A DNA stretch of 64,000 nt from Jiangella endophytica (GTDB lineage Bacteria; Actinomycetota; Actinomycetes; Jiangellales; Jiangellaceae), in the NCBI RefSeq assembly GCF_003427025.1, contig NZ_QVAI01000005.1:186001-250000 (forward strand). Reading direction: 5' to 3'. Each line of letters opens with the position of its first letter. Position 1 is the first letter of the stretch. Below the pieces are notes generated by a model. That model was not told the DNA's origin. It saw only the letters and a list, made by a program, of their open reading frames with translations, and made no database searches. Of the stretch, positions 32,218 to 41,461 are shown piece after piece. The position numbers were made by a program, and so were the translations under genes.

Positions 32218-33371
32218 GCCCACCCGCCTTGGCTGGTGCGGGTCCGGCGCAGGAGCCAGAAGAACAACGGCCCGCCGACCAGGGCGGTGAGCATGCCGAG
32301 CGGAAGGTCGGCATACCGGATGGCCGTGCGCGCGACCAGGTCCGCCGACACCAGCAGCAGTGCGCCGCCGAGCGCACTGGCCGGCAGCAGGACCCGATGC
32401 CCCGGCCCGGCGATCATCCGGATCAGGTGCGGGACGACCAGGCCGACGAAGCCGATGACCCCGGCGAAGGCGACCCCGGAGCCGACCAGCATGGCGACGG
32501 CGGCGATGGCGACGAGGCGGAGACGCTCGACGTGGACGCCGAGGTGGCGGGCGGAGCGCTCGCCGAGCGCGAGCAGGTCCAGCGACCGCGCCATCGCGAT
32601 CGCCAGCGTCAACCCGACCACGACGAAGGGCAGCACCGCCACAACCGCCTGCCAACGGGCGCCGTTGAGGCTCCCGAGCTGCCAGAACACGATCTGCTCC
32701 CGGGCTTCCGGCGTCGCCACGAACGTCGCGAAGGCCACGATCGCGAACGCGACCGCGGTGACCGCGACACCCGTGAGGACGAGCGTGACGACCTCCGTCC
32801 GGCCGCCCGACCGCGACAACGCGTACACCAGCAGCGTGGTGATCAGCCCGGTCGCGAACGCCGCCACCGCGACGGTCCATTCGCCGAGGAAGTTCGCGCC
32901 GGTGACGAACACCAGGCTGGCCCCGACCGCGGCGCCCGGCGAGACCCCGACGATGGCGGGCTCGGCCAGCGGGTTGCCGAACACGCCCTGCATGAGCGCC
33001 CCCGCCGTCGCCAGCGCGGCGCCGACCAGCAGCGCGAGCACGACCCGCGGGAACCGCACCAGCCAGAGCGTGTTCTCGCCCTGCACGTGCTGGGGCCGCG
33101 GCCCGACGTCGAGCGGCAGGTCCGCCGTCACGCCGACCTGGGCCAGCAGCCACTCCAGGTTCGCATCGAGCCGATGCATGATCGACCCGACCACCTCGGA
33201 CGGCGGGATCTGCAGCTGGCCGCGGCCGGCCGACACGATCGTCACGACGACCAGGGCGATCGACAGCGCGCCGATCAGCAGTCCGCCCCGTCCGCGCCGC
33301 CACCGTTTCGCCCGCACAGCGGCCGGACCCGGCCCGGCCGGCGCCGGCGGCGCCGACACCGCCGCCGTCAT
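32214..33371 (-). CDS. hmuU: Heme ABC transporter permease HmuU
   Basis: 385 residues. It has about nine to ten membrane helices of the FecCD family: LSIALVVVTIVSAGRGQLQIP opens it, and GAALATAGALMQGVFGNPLAEPAIVGVSPGAAVGASLVFV is the conserved permease motif. GVIGFVGLVVPHLIRMIAGPGHRVLLPASALGGALLL contains the cytoplasmic coupling helix. It pairs with HmuV and HmuT; the genes overlap by four bases at both ends. The Pro/Ala-rich N-terminus (40 residues) is cytoplasmic. Confidence 0.93.
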   Translation of the reverse strand: MTAAVSAPPAPAGPGPAAVRAKRWRRGRGGLLIGALSIALVVVTIVSAGRGQLQIPPSEVVGSIMHRLDANLEWLLAQVGVTADLPLDVGPRPQHVQGENTLWLVRFPRVVLALLVGAALATAGALMQGVFGNPLAEPAIVGVSPGAAVGASLVFVTGANFLGEWTVAVAAFATGLITTLLVYALSRSGGRTEVVTLVLTGVAVTAVAFAIVAFATFVATPEAREQIVFWQLGSLNGARWQAVVAVLPFVVVGLTLAIAMARSLDLLALGERSARHLGVHVERLRLVAIAAVAMLVGSGVAFAGVIGFVGLVVPHLIRMIAGPGHRVLLPASALGGALLLVSADLVARTAIRYADLPLGMLTALVGGPLFFWLLRRTRTSQGGWA

Positions 33372-34561
33372 GGCTGGTAGACGGCGTGCGCGAGCGCCTC
33401 GATGGTGCGCCCGGTGCGCGGCCCGAAGCTGAGCAGCACGGAGTCGGCCATGTCGACGACGCGGAGCTTCTCGCCGGCGGGGGTCTGGGCGACGCCGGGC
33501 AGACGGAGCATGCCGTCGACGCCGCCGATGGACTCCAGGCCCTTGGTCATCATGATGATCACGTCGGGCGCGGCCTCGATCAGCGCCTCGGACGTGATCT
33601 GCGTGAACGGCCGGTCCAGCCCGATGTCGGTGCCGACGTCGACCGCGCCGACCGCCCGGATCATCGCGTCGGCGCCGGACCCGGGCCCGGCGAGCAGCTG
33701 CACCATGCCGCCGCGGGTGTAGAGGAACGCGATGCGCAGCGGGTCGGCCCCCGCGGGAGCGAGCGCCAGCGCGTCGGCGATCTCGCCGGACGTCCGCTCG
33801 ACCAGCTGCTCGCCGGCTTCCGGGACGCCGAGCGCGCCGGCGACGGCGCGGATCTGGCTGGGGATGCGGTCGAGGTCGCGGGCGTCGTCGAAGAAGATCA
33901 CCGGGATGCCGGCGTCGCGGAGCTGCTGCTGCACCTCGGGCGGGCCGACGCTGGCGTCGGTGAGGACGACGGTGGGGTTCAGCTCGAGGATCGCCTCGGC
34001 GCTCATGTCGTGGCCGCCGGGCGTGACCACCGGAAGATCGGCGGCCTGCGGGAACCCGGTGGAGGCGTCGCGGCCGACGACGTTGTCGCCGAGGCCGAGG
34101 CTGAACACGATCTCGGCGAGCGTGCCGTAGAGGTCGACGGCGAGGATGCGGCTGGCGTCGTCGACGACCACGGTCTCGCCGTCGCAGGACTCGACCGTCA
34201 CGGGCAGCGCGGGCGACACGTCGTCGGCGACCGGCGTGACCGTCTGGTCGACGACGGCGGTCGACGGTCCGAGCACGGCCCGCGGATCCGCGGCCGGGTC
34301 GACGGCCTCCGAACCGGCCGAGGCCGACGGGCGAGGAGGCAGCGGCTCACCGTCGGCGTCGACGGTCACCCCGAACCCGGGTACCGGCTCCTGACAGGCA
34401 TTGACGGCATCGGCAGCGGGGTCCGCCGGGGTGCTCTGCGACGACAGCCGTGCGTCCGTCCCCCCGTCTGCCGCGTCGTCCTCCGCCGCCACGCACGCCG
34501 TCGCGCCGAACAGCAGGCCGGCCGCCACGGCGACGACCAGACCGTGACCTCGACGCCGCAC
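33368..34561 (-). CDS. hmuT: Heme-binding lipoprotein HmuT
   Basis: 397 residues. A signal peptide ends at the Cys of GATAC (Cys23), so it is probably a lipoprotein, although the lipobox has Ala at -3. About 115 Pro/Ala/Asp/Ser-rich residues follow before the class III binding-protein fold starts at SRILAVDLYGTLAEIVFSLGLGDNVVGRD. Candidate heme ligands are the His in PGGHDMSAE and the Tyr in AFLYTRGG, as in corynebacterial HmuT. GTG 34561 starts two bases after the heme oxygenase stop, so the four genes form one operon. Confidence 0.9.
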   Translation of the reverse strand: MRRRGHGLVVAVAAGLLFGATACVAAEDDAADGGTDARLSSQSTPADPAADAVNACQEPVPGFGVTVDADGEPLPPRPSASAGSEAVDPAADPRAVLGPSTAVVDQTVTPVADDVSPALPVTVESCDGETVVVDDASRILAVDLYGTLAEIVFSLGLGDNVVGRDASTGFPQAADLPVVTPGGHDMSAEAILELNPTVVLTDASVGPPEVQQQLRDAGIPVIFFDDARDLDRIPSQIRAVAGALGVPEAGEQLVERTSGEIADALALAPAGADPLRIAFLYTRGGMVQLLAGPGSGADAMIRAVGAVDVGTDIGLDRPFTQITSEALIEAAPDVIIMMTKGLESIGGVDGMLRLPGVAQTPAGEKLRVVDMADSVLLSFGPRTGRTIEALAHAVYQP

Positions 34562-34562
34562 G

Positions 34563-35252
34563 TCAGCCGGCCGCGGGCAGCGACGGGTGGGCCGCGCCGA
34601 GCTCGGTGAAGATCTCGGTGTTCATCCCGTAGGCGGCGATCACCTCGTCGATGACGCGTTCCCGCTCGTCCGGGTTCCACGGCGCCGCGTCGAGGCGGGC
34701 ACGGTAGGCGTCCTTGAACGGCCGCGGCTTCGGGATCTGCTCGAAGTGGTAGAACCGCACGCCGTCGCCGCCCAGCTCGAAGCCGTACGTGCGCGAGACC
34801 AGCGTCCCGACGGCCAGTCCGCCGGACAGGTCGCCCAGGTAGCGGGTGTAGTGATGGGCGACGAAGCCGCCGGGCCACTGCGCCGTCTCGCGAATGCGGT
34901 CGGCGTAGTGGCGGGTCGCGGGCAGCGGCTCGAGGTCGTCGACGGCGTCGGCGCCGCCCAGCAGGAACGCGAGGTCGCGCCGCAGCGACGGCACGCGCTC
35001 GAGCTCGTCGGAGACGAACGGCCCGGCGATCGGATCGTCGCGCATGCCGGCGCCGACCGATTCCAGCGCCTCGTAGACGAACAGGTGCTGCGTGACGAGC
35101 GCGGTGTAGCCCGCTCGGCTGATGCGGCCCTCCATCAGCGCGTTGATGTAGTCCGCGCCGTTCGCGACGTCGTGCAGGTGCCAGCTGCGTTCGCGCAGGG
35201 CCTGGGAGAACGTTCGGGGTTCGGCCTCGGCCGGCGTTCGAGTGGTCGGCAC
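34563..35252 (-). CDS. Heme oxygenase
   Basis: 229 residues from GTG 35252, preceded by GGAGGAGC; the longer form to 35297 runs through the iron boxes and is unlikely. It is a helical enzyme that opens heme to biliverdin, CO and Fe2+. The conserved proximal His is in RSWHLHDVANG and the distal helix motif is RYLGDLSGG, exactly as in HmuO-type enzymes. It needs a ferredoxin or reductase partner not encoded nearby. It is the first gene of the leftward operon, directly under the iron boxes. Confidence 0.92.
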   Translation of the reverse strand: MPTTRTPAEAEPRTFSQALRERSWHLHDVANGADYINALMEGRISRAGYTALVTQHLFVYEALESVGAGMRDDPIAGPFVSDELERVPSLRRDLAFLLGGADAVDDLEPLPATRHYADRIRETAQWPGGFVAHHYTRYLGDLSGGLAVGTLVSRTYGFELGGDGVRFYHFEQIPKPRPFKDAYRARLDAAPWNPDERERVIDEVIAAYGMNTEIFTELGAAHPSLPAAG

Positions 35253-35298
35253 GGATGCTCCTCCGGGTCGGCGCTGCACTTGAGACAAGTATTGCATC

Positions 35299-35337
35299 TT
35301 AGGTTTGCCTACCCCAATGTAGGTATGCCTTACCTTT
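35299..35337. promoter_or_regulatory. Tandem DtxR/IdeR iron boxes in the divergent heme promoter
   Basis: TTAGGTTTGCCTACCCCAA (35299-35317) matches the 19-bp consensus TTAGGTTAGSCTAACCTAA at 16 positions. The adjacent GTAGGTATGCCTTACCTTT (35319-35337) matches at 13. They lie between heme oxygenase and the cell-wall gene, so iron-loaded DtxR/IdeR should silence both arms. Confidence 0.85.
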
Positions 35338-35393
35338 ACCGTTACTGTGCCTCATGATCCGCAGAACCCCGACATCAGGTTGAAGGGTGGGAC

Positions 35394-36215
35394 ATGTCCG
35401 ACGTTTCCCGACGGCGTTCGCGTCGCCGTCGACTCGTGACGGCGCTGGGGGTGGTCCTGGCGACGGGGGGCTCGCTGAGCCTCGCCGAGACCGCGGCGGC
35501 CGCATCCGCCACCGGTCCGGAAGGCCAGACGATCACCGTCTCCAAGGTCGACGGGCTCGACCCGGCCGGTGAGACGATCACCATCCACGGCGAGGGCTAC
35601 GACCTCACCAAGGGCATCTACGTCGTCGTGTGTGTCAACAACGGAGCTGGTCAGCAGCCCACGCCGTGCCTCGGCGGCGCCGACATGGAGGGTGGCGGCG
35701 GCTCCTCGGCGTGGATCTCGTCGAACCCGCCGTCCTACGGCGAGGGCCTGGCTACGCCGTTCGACGAAGTCGGCGGCAAGGGATCGTTCGACGTGCAGCT
35801 GAGTGTCACCGCGAGTGACGAGTTCACCGACTGCCTCGACCCCGCGCAGGCGCCCAACGGCTGCGTCGTCGGCACCCGCGCCGACCACACCCGCACCGCC
35901 GACCGCAGCGCCGACGTGCTGCTTCCGCTCACCTTCGCCGGCGCGGGCGGGTCCGGCAGCGGCGACGCCGATGGCGAAGCGTCGGGCGCCGACTCAGGCA
36001 GCACCCCGTCGCCGTCGTCGACCACGGGCGCCGCTGGCGCCACGGGCGCCGCGGCCGGCGCGGCCGGCGCGGCCGGCGCGGCCGGCGGCGGGTCCGACCT
36101 CGCCGAGACCGGCGCCCCGATCGTCCCGGCCGCGCTGGCCGGCCTGGCCCTGCTCGGCGGCGGAGTCGTGGCCGTCGCCGCTCGCCGCCGCACCGAGGAG
36201 ACGAACCGACCGTGA
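35394..36215 (+). CDS. Secreted LAETG-anchored surface protein with neocarzinostatin-like domain, heme locus
   Basis: 273 residues. A twin-Arg-rich signal peptide (RRRSRRRRLVTALGVVLATGGSLSLAETAAAA) is followed by a roughly 110-residue Ig-like domain starting ITVSKVDGLDPAGETITIHGEGYDLTKGIYVVVCVNN, reminiscent of neocarzinostatin-fold proteins. A Gly/Ala/Ser-rich stalk ends at LAETG (236-240), then a membrane helix and RRRTEE. LAxTG is the pattern preferred by class E sortases. In this place it probably passes heme to the lipoprotein HmuT or shares the cell wall with the HtaA-domain protein that follows (GTGA overlap). Confidence 0.8.
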   Translation: MSDVSRRRSRRRRLVTALGVVLATGGSLSLAETAAAASATGPEGQTITVSKVDGLDPAGETITIHGEGYDLTKGIYVVVCVNNGAGQQPTPCLGGADMEGGGGSSAWISSNPPSYGEGLATPFDEVGGKGSFDVQLSVTASDEFTDCLDPAQAPNGCVVGTRADHTRTADRSADVLLPLTFAGAGGSGSGDADGEASGADSGSTPSPSSTTGAAGATGAAAGAAGAAGAAGGGSDLAETGAPIVPAALAGLALLGGGVVAVAARRRTEETNRP

Positions 36216-39200
36216 GGACCACAACGTTCAGACGGACCGTGGCGGCCGTGCTCGCCGCCGCGCTCGGCACCGGCACGCTGGTCGCGGGCACCGCACCCGC
36301 GGCCCTGGCCGCCGCCGAACCGGCCGGGAGTGCCGCGACGGCCGCCGGCGCCGCCGCCGAACCGGCCGGGACTGCCGCCGACGCCGTTGCCGGCACCCTC
36401 GACTGGGGCGTGAAGGCGTCGTTCCGGAACTACATCACCGGCCCGATCGCGCACGGCTCGATCGAGGTCCGCGACCCCGCCATGCGAAACGAGGACGGGA
36501 CCTTCCGGTTCGCCGACGCGACCGGCACCGCCGACGCCGACGCCGGCACGGCCGAACTGGCCTTCGTCGGCGGGGTGTACTTCGCCGGCCATGACATGGG
36601 CGCCGGCCCGCTGCTCGAGCTGACCGTCACCGACCCGCGGGTCACCGTGACGTCGGCGACCGAGGGCGTGCTGATCGCCGACGTCGTCAGCAAGTCGCTG
36701 GACTCCGGCGAGCTGGTGACCTACGACGACGTGGAGCTGGCCGGCCTCGATCTCTCCGACCACCCGCTGACGTTCGACGGCGACACGGTGTCGGCCGCGG
36801 GCGTTCCTGCGACGCTGACCGAGGCCGGCGTGCCGGCGTTCGCGAACTTCTACGCCGCGGGCACCGTGCTCGACCCGCTGACCTTCACCGCGACGCTGGA
36901 GGCCGACGAGCCGGACCCGGTGTGGGAGCCGTCGATCGAGGTGTTCGCCGCTGACGGCGTGACCCCGGCCGGCGAGGCGGAGCTGACCTACGGGGACACC
37001 GTGGTGGTCAAGGGCGAGGGGTTCGACCCCGAGGGCAACGTCGCCCCGGAGGGCAACCGCCCGCCCATTCCGGCCGGAGTTCCCGCCGGTGCCTACGTCG
37101 TGTTCGGCTCGTTCGCCGACCAGTGGCAGCCGTCGCAGGGCGCGCCGTCGTCGGCGCGGACCGTCGGCTCTCAGCAGTGGGCGTTGGCGCAGGCCGCGCT
37201 GGACCTGGTGCCGGCGCAGTACCAGGACGCGATCAGGGCCCAGTGGGCCGACGTGCAGCCTGACGGCACGTTCACGGCCGAGCTGACGCTGGCCAAGCCG
37301 GTCGACCGCACGACCGGTGAGCCGGTCGAGTGGCCGGACGGCACCACGCCGGGCGTGTACACCTACGCCGCCGGCGGCACCGTCAACGCCGATCAGGAGC
37401 TGTCCGCCCCCCTCGCCGTCGCCGAGGATGAGGAACCCGCGGTCCCCGCGCTCACCGTCTCGACGGCGACCGGACTGGACAACGCCGGCACGAACGTCGT
37501 GGAGGTGTCGGGCAGCGGATTCGACCCGCAGACCGCCATCGAGGTCGTGCAGGCCGTGCGGGTGGAGGGCACCGACCCGTCGACCTGGCCGAAGGCGATG
37601 GGCTCGGCCCGGGTGATGACGACGGCCGAGGGCGAGTTCCTCGTCCCGGCGTCGCTCAACGCCGTGACGTCGCGGTTCGTCCCGGACGGCGGGGGCGACG
37701 TCTACGACTGCAAGGTCGTGGAGTGCGTCGTGCTGGCCTACGACTTCGGCGACCCGGCCGACCGGACCCAGGACGTCTGGGTGCCGATCGCGTTCGACGA
37801 CGCCGAGCGGCCCGCGCCGTCGGTGACGCTCGACGCGACCGACTTCCCGGCCGAGGGCGGTTCGACCTACGTGCACGGCACCGGCTTCGTCGCCGGCGAC
37901 CACCTGCTGGTCGTGCAGACCAGCGCGCAGGGCACGGCGAGCGACCCGCGCGAGCTGCCGCGCAACCCGTCGGGCACCAGCCAGCTGGTCCCCGGCGAGG
38001 GCGACGGCGCGTGGAGCCTGAAGCTCGACGGCCTGGCGCCGGCCTTCACCACCGAGGACGGCACGACGGTCGACTGCCGTGAGGAGGAGTGCGCCGTGGC
38101 GGTGTTCCCGAGCCGGCGCGCCGACCTCGAGCAGAGCGTGTTCGTCGCGATCGCGTTCGAGGACGAGGAGCCGTCCGCGGGCGCCGGAACGCTCGACTGG
38201 GGCCTGAAGGCGTCGTTCCGGAACTACATCACCGGGCCGATCGCGCACGGTGCCATCGAGGTGCGGGAGCCGGCCACGCGGAACGAGGACGGCACGTTCC
38301 GGTTCGCCGACGGCGCCGGGACCGGGTCGGCGGAGGAGGCCGAGCTCGCGTTCGCTGGTGCGGTCTACTTCTCCGGGCACGACTCCGGGGCCGGGCCGCT
38401 GCTGGAGCTGACCGTCACCGACCCGAGGGTCGCGGTGACATCGGCGACGGACGGCGTGCTGGTGGCCGACGTGGTGAGTAAGTCGCTGGACTCCGGCGAG
38501 CTGGTGACCTACGCCGACGTCGAGTTCGCGACGCTGGACTTCACCGACCATCCGGTCACGGTGACCGGCGGCGTCGCCGCGGCGTCCGGAGTTCCGGCGG
38601 CGCTGACGGAGGCGGGCGCCGAGGCGTTCGCCGGCTTCTACACGGCGGGCACCGAGCTGGACCCCGTGACGTTCAGCGTCACCCTCGAGGACGAGCCGCC
38701 GGCCCCGACGCCGACGGTCGTCGTGTCGGAGGTCGAGAACCTCGACCCGTTCGCCGACCAGATCACCGTGACCGGGTCGGGGTTCACTCCCGCCGATCTG
38801 GCCGGCGGGCTGCGGGTCGGTGTCGGCGTGGTGACCGGCGACGGCGGCGTGCCGGAGCTGGACCCCGTCGAGACCGTCGCGTTCGAGCCGGTCAGTGGGC
38901 TGCTGTCGTACGGCCGGGCGGCGCTCGGCGTGTTCGAGGTGACGCTGACGACGGGCGCGGTCGAGCCGGGCACGACGCTGGCGGTGTACACGTCGCCGGT
39001 CGACCCGACCGCGGACCCCGCGTACACGACGCAGACGCCGATCGAGTTCGCCGACGTCCGAACGCCGCAGCTCACCGTCACGCCGACCGACGACCTGGTC
39101 GTCGGCACCGAGGTGAGGATCGAGGGGACCGGATTCGCCCCGAACCGGCGCATCTCGCTGGCGATCACCGCGAACGCCGAGCAGGACCCCGAGTACGGCT

Positions 39201-41323
39201 GGCCGACCGGCTGGCTGCAGCACGAGGTCGTGCAGGCCGATGCGTCCGGCGCGTTGTCGCGGACGCTGACGCTGGCCGGCACCGTGACCGGCAGCGGCGT
39301 GGAATGCCTGGAGACCGCCTGCTTCGTGGCGAGCTTCAGCTCGGCGCAGGCGTCCGACGCGGCCCCGGTCGACTACCGCGCCGACCGTAGCCAGGACGTG
39401 GTGGTCCCGGTGACGTTCGCGGCCGACCCCGGCCCCGAGCCGGAGCCGCCGGCCGTCACCGTCGACCCCGACCCGGTGGTGCAGGGCGAGCCGGTCACGT
39501 TCACCGGTACCGGGTTCGAGCCCGGCGCGACGGTGACGGCGGTCGTCGACCGCGACGCGCCGCCGGCCGGCATCGGCACGCTCGACTGGGGCGTGAAGGC
39601 GTCGTTCCGGAACTACATCACCGGGCCGATCGCGCACGGCACGATCGAGGTGCGCGACCCGGCGACCGAGAACGCCGACGGCACCTACCGATTCGCCGAG
39701 GGCACCGGCGACGCGACGGCGCTGGCGTTCGGCGGTGAGGTGTACTTCTCGGGGCACGACATGGGCGCCGGGCCGCTGCTGGAGCTGACCGTCACCGACC
39801 CGCGGGTCACCGTGACGTCGGCCACGGACGGTGTGCTGGTGGCCGACGTGGTGAGCAAGTCGCTGGACTCCGGCGAGCTGGTGACCTACGACGATGTCGA
39901 GCTGGCGGCGCTGGACTTCACCGACCACCCGGTCACGGAGTCCGGCGGGGTCGTGGCGGCGTCGGACGTGCCGGCGGCGCTGACCGAAGACGGCGTGGCG
40001 GCGTTCGCGGACTTCTACCCCGCGGGCACCGAGCTGGACGCCGTCACGTTCGCCGTCCCGGTCGGTGAGGCCGGGTCCGATCTCCGGGCCACCGCCGCCT
40101 CGGCCGAGGCGGGCACCGGCACCGCCGGTGAGGACGGCACAGTCGAGATCGGCTGGACCGTGCCGGCCGACCTGGCGGTCGGCGGGCACACCGTCGACCT
40201 CGTCGTCGCGGACGACTCGCTGGCGAGCACCGCGTTCACCGTCGAGGCGGCGGACGAGGAGCCCGAACCCGAGCCTGAGCCCGACCCCGCGGTCGGCGTC
40301 GACCCGGAGACGGTGGCGCAGGGCGAGACGGCGACGTTCACGGGCACCGGGTTCGGCGCCGAGGAGACCGTCGAGGCGACGATTCTCATCGACGCCGCGA
40401 CCGAGGAGCTCACCTTCGAGAACGACCACGGCCAGACGATCACCGTGCGGTCCGCGGACGGCAACCCGCTGGTACGGCGCGACGGCACGCTGCTGGTCGT
40501 CGACGGCGGGGAGCTCGACGTCACGCTGACCGGGCTGGCGCCGACCAGCGAGGAGAACACGCCGGACGCCCCGGCCGGGTTCTACCTGCTGACGGCGGTC
40601 GACAACGGTCCGGGCGAGGTCGCGACGCCGGCCATCGGCGGCGCCGACACGACCGGCGAGTCCGGCACGTCGCGGTGGATCACCAGCTTCCCGTACCCGG
40701 GGAGCGAGGACATCGTCGTGCCGATCGCCGACGGCGTGGCCGAGACGTCGATAGCGCTGGTGGCTGCCGACGAGTACGCCGACTGCGACGCCGGATGCGT
40801 GCTTTACCTGCGCACCGACCACCGGTCGGCGGCCAACCGCGCGTTCGACCTGCGGGTGCCGCTGGAGTTCGTCAGTGCCGACGAGCTGGCCGAGGCGGCG
40901 GAGACCGAGCCGGTGACCGTGAGCGGCACGACGTCGGCCGACGGCGAGGTGACGCTGGACTGGACCGTGCCGGCCGACTCGCCGGTCGGCCCGGCGACCG
41001 TCACGCTGACCGGCGCGGACTCGGCGCTGACCGCATCGGCGCCGTTCACCGTCACCGCCGCCCAGCCGGGCGACGACGGCGGCTCCGACGAGGGCGGGGC
41101 CGAGGACGGCGGTGACGCCGGCGGGTCGGACGACGGGACCGACAACGGGACCGACGAGGGGACCGACGACGGCTCTGAGAACGGCTCCGAGGGCGGCTCC
41201 GACAGGGGCGACGGCAACCTGCCCGACACCGGGACCGACCCGCTGGTGGTCCTGATGGCGGGGCTGACGCTGCTGGCCGGCGGCATCGTGGTTGGGCTCT
41301 ACGACCGCCGCCGCAGGGCCTGA
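36212..41323 (+). CDS. Giant LPDTG-anchored cell-wall protein with three HtaA heme-binding domains
   Basis: 1703 residues from GTG 36212. A signal peptide (about 35 residues) is followed by HtaA-type domains starting near residues 63, 661 and 1124, each opening with LDWG(V/L)KASFRNYITGPIAHG and including the conserved Tyr and the His of (F/S)GHDxGAGPLLELTVTDPR. Ig-like/neocarzinostatin-like modules separate them and fill the C-terminal third. An acidic Gly/Asp/Thr-rich stalk precedes LPDTG (1670-1674), a helix and DRRRRA. HtaA proteins of Corynebacterium bind hemin and pass it to HmuT. Its three HtaA DNA segments are nearly identical over long stretches. Confidence 0.88.
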   Translation: MRTTTFRRTVAAVLAAALGTGTLVAGTAPAALAAAEPAGSAATAAGAAAEPAGTAADAVAGTLDWGVKASFRNYITGPIAHGSIEVRDPAMRNEDGTFRFADATGTADADAGTAELAFVGGVYFAGHDMGAGPLLELTVTDPRVTVTSATEGVLIADVVSKSLDSGELVTYDDVELAGLDLSDHPLTFDGDTVSAAGVPATLTEAGVPAFANFYAAGTVLDPLTFTATLEADEPDPVWEPSIEVFAADGVTPAGEAELTYGDTVVVKGEGFDPEGNVAPEGNRPPIPAGVPAGAYVVFGSFADQWQPSQGAPSSARTVGSQQWALAQAALDLVPAQYQDAIRAQWADVQPDGTFTAELTLAKPVDRTTGEPVEWPDGTTPGVYTYAAGGTVNADQELSAPLAVAEDEEPAVPALTVSTATGLDNAGTNVVEVSGSGFDPQTAIEVVQAVRVEGTDPSTWPKAMGSARVMTTAEGEFLVPASLNAVTSRFVPDGGGDVYDCKVVECVVLAYDFGDPADRTQDVWVPIAFDDAERPAPSVTLDATDFPAEGGSTYVHGTGFVAGDHLLVVQTSAQGTASDPRELPRNPSGTSQLVPGEGDGAWSLKLDGLAPAFTTEDGTTVDCREEECAVAVFPSRRADLEQSVFVAIAFEDEEPSAGAGTLDWGLKASFRNYITGPIAHGAIEVREPATRNEDGTFRFADGAGTGSAEEAELAFAGAVYFSGHDSGAGPLLELTVTDPRVAVTSATDGVLVADVVSKSLDSGELVTYADVEFATLDFTDHPVTVTGGVAAASGVPAALTEAGAEAFAGFYTAGTELDPVTFSVTLEDEPPAPTPTVVVSEVENLDPFADQITVTGSGFTPADLAGGLRVGVGVVTGDGGVPELDPVETVAFEPVSGLLSYGRAALGVFEVTLTTGAVEPGTTLAVYTSPVDPTADPAYTTQTPIEFADVRTPQLTVTPTDDLVVGTEVRIEGTGFAPNRRISLAITANAEQDPEYGWPTGWLQHEVVQADASGALSRTLTLAGTVTGSGVECLETACFVASFSSAQASDAAPVDYRADRSQDVVVPVTFAADPGPEPEPPAVTVDPDPVVQGEPVTFTGTGFEPGATVTAVVDRDAPPAGIGTLDWGVKASFRNYITGPIAHGTIEVRDPATENADGTYRFAEGTGDATALAFGGEVYFSGHDMGAGPLLELTVTDPRVTVTSATDGVLVADVVSKSLDSGELVTYDDVELAALDFTDHPVTESGGVVAASDVPAALTEDGVAAFADFYPAGTELDAVTFAVPVGEAGSDLRATAASAEAGTGTAGEDGTVEIGWTVPADLAVGGHTVDLVVADDSLASTAFTVEAADEEPEPEPEPDPAVGVDPETVAQGETATFTGTGFGAEETVEATILIDAATEELTFENDHGQTITVRSADGNPLVRRDGTLLVVDGGELDVTLTGLAPTSEENTPDAPAGFYLLTAVDNGPGEVATPAIGGADTTGESGTSRWITSFPYPGSEDIVVPIADGVAETSIALVAADEYADCDAGCVLYLRTDHRSAANRAFDLRVPLEFVSADELAEAAETEPVTVSGTTSADGEVTLDWTVPADSPVGPATVTLTGADSALTASAPFTVTAAQPGDDGGSDEGGAEDGGDAGGSDDGTDNGTDEGTDDGSENGSEGGSDRGDGNLPDTGTDPLVVLMAGLTLLAGGIVVGLYDRRRRA

Positions 41324-41333
41324 TCGTTCGATG

Positions 41334-41373
41334 GTGCACCTGGTCGTTCCTTCGGGAGGACGGCCAGGTGCAC
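41334..41373 (+). terminator. Terminator after the HtaA-domain gene
   Basis: GTGCACCTGG at 41334 pairs with CCAGGTGCAC ending at 41373, and the inner bases also pair around TTCG. The hairpin lies 10 bases after the stop codon and closes the rightward heme arm. Confidence 0.8.
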
Positions 41374-41414
41374 GGCCATTCATCGTACGCATGTCGCCCC
41401 TCCTCGTCGATCGA

Positions 41415-41461
41415 AGTTGATCTTGAAGAAAGGTTGACATACTCTCTTTCCAAGATCAACT
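41415..41461. promoter_or_regulatory. 47-bp palindrome containing a TTGACA box
   Basis: AGTTGATCTTG (41415-41425) and CAAGATCAACT (41451-41461) are perfect complements. Inside lie a second pair GAAAG/CTTTC and the sequence TTGACATA, a strong -35-like element, in otherwise GC-rich DNA. It is an operator or attenuator for a transcript towards the LysE gene. Confidence 0.7.

Noticed and set aside
35735-41440. A 1901-codon open frame antisense to the heme surface genes
   Set aside because: It is Arg/His/Val/Gly-rich with no domain, arises from GC-rich codon positions of the sense gene, and the sense strand has HtaA domains, signals and sorting motifs.
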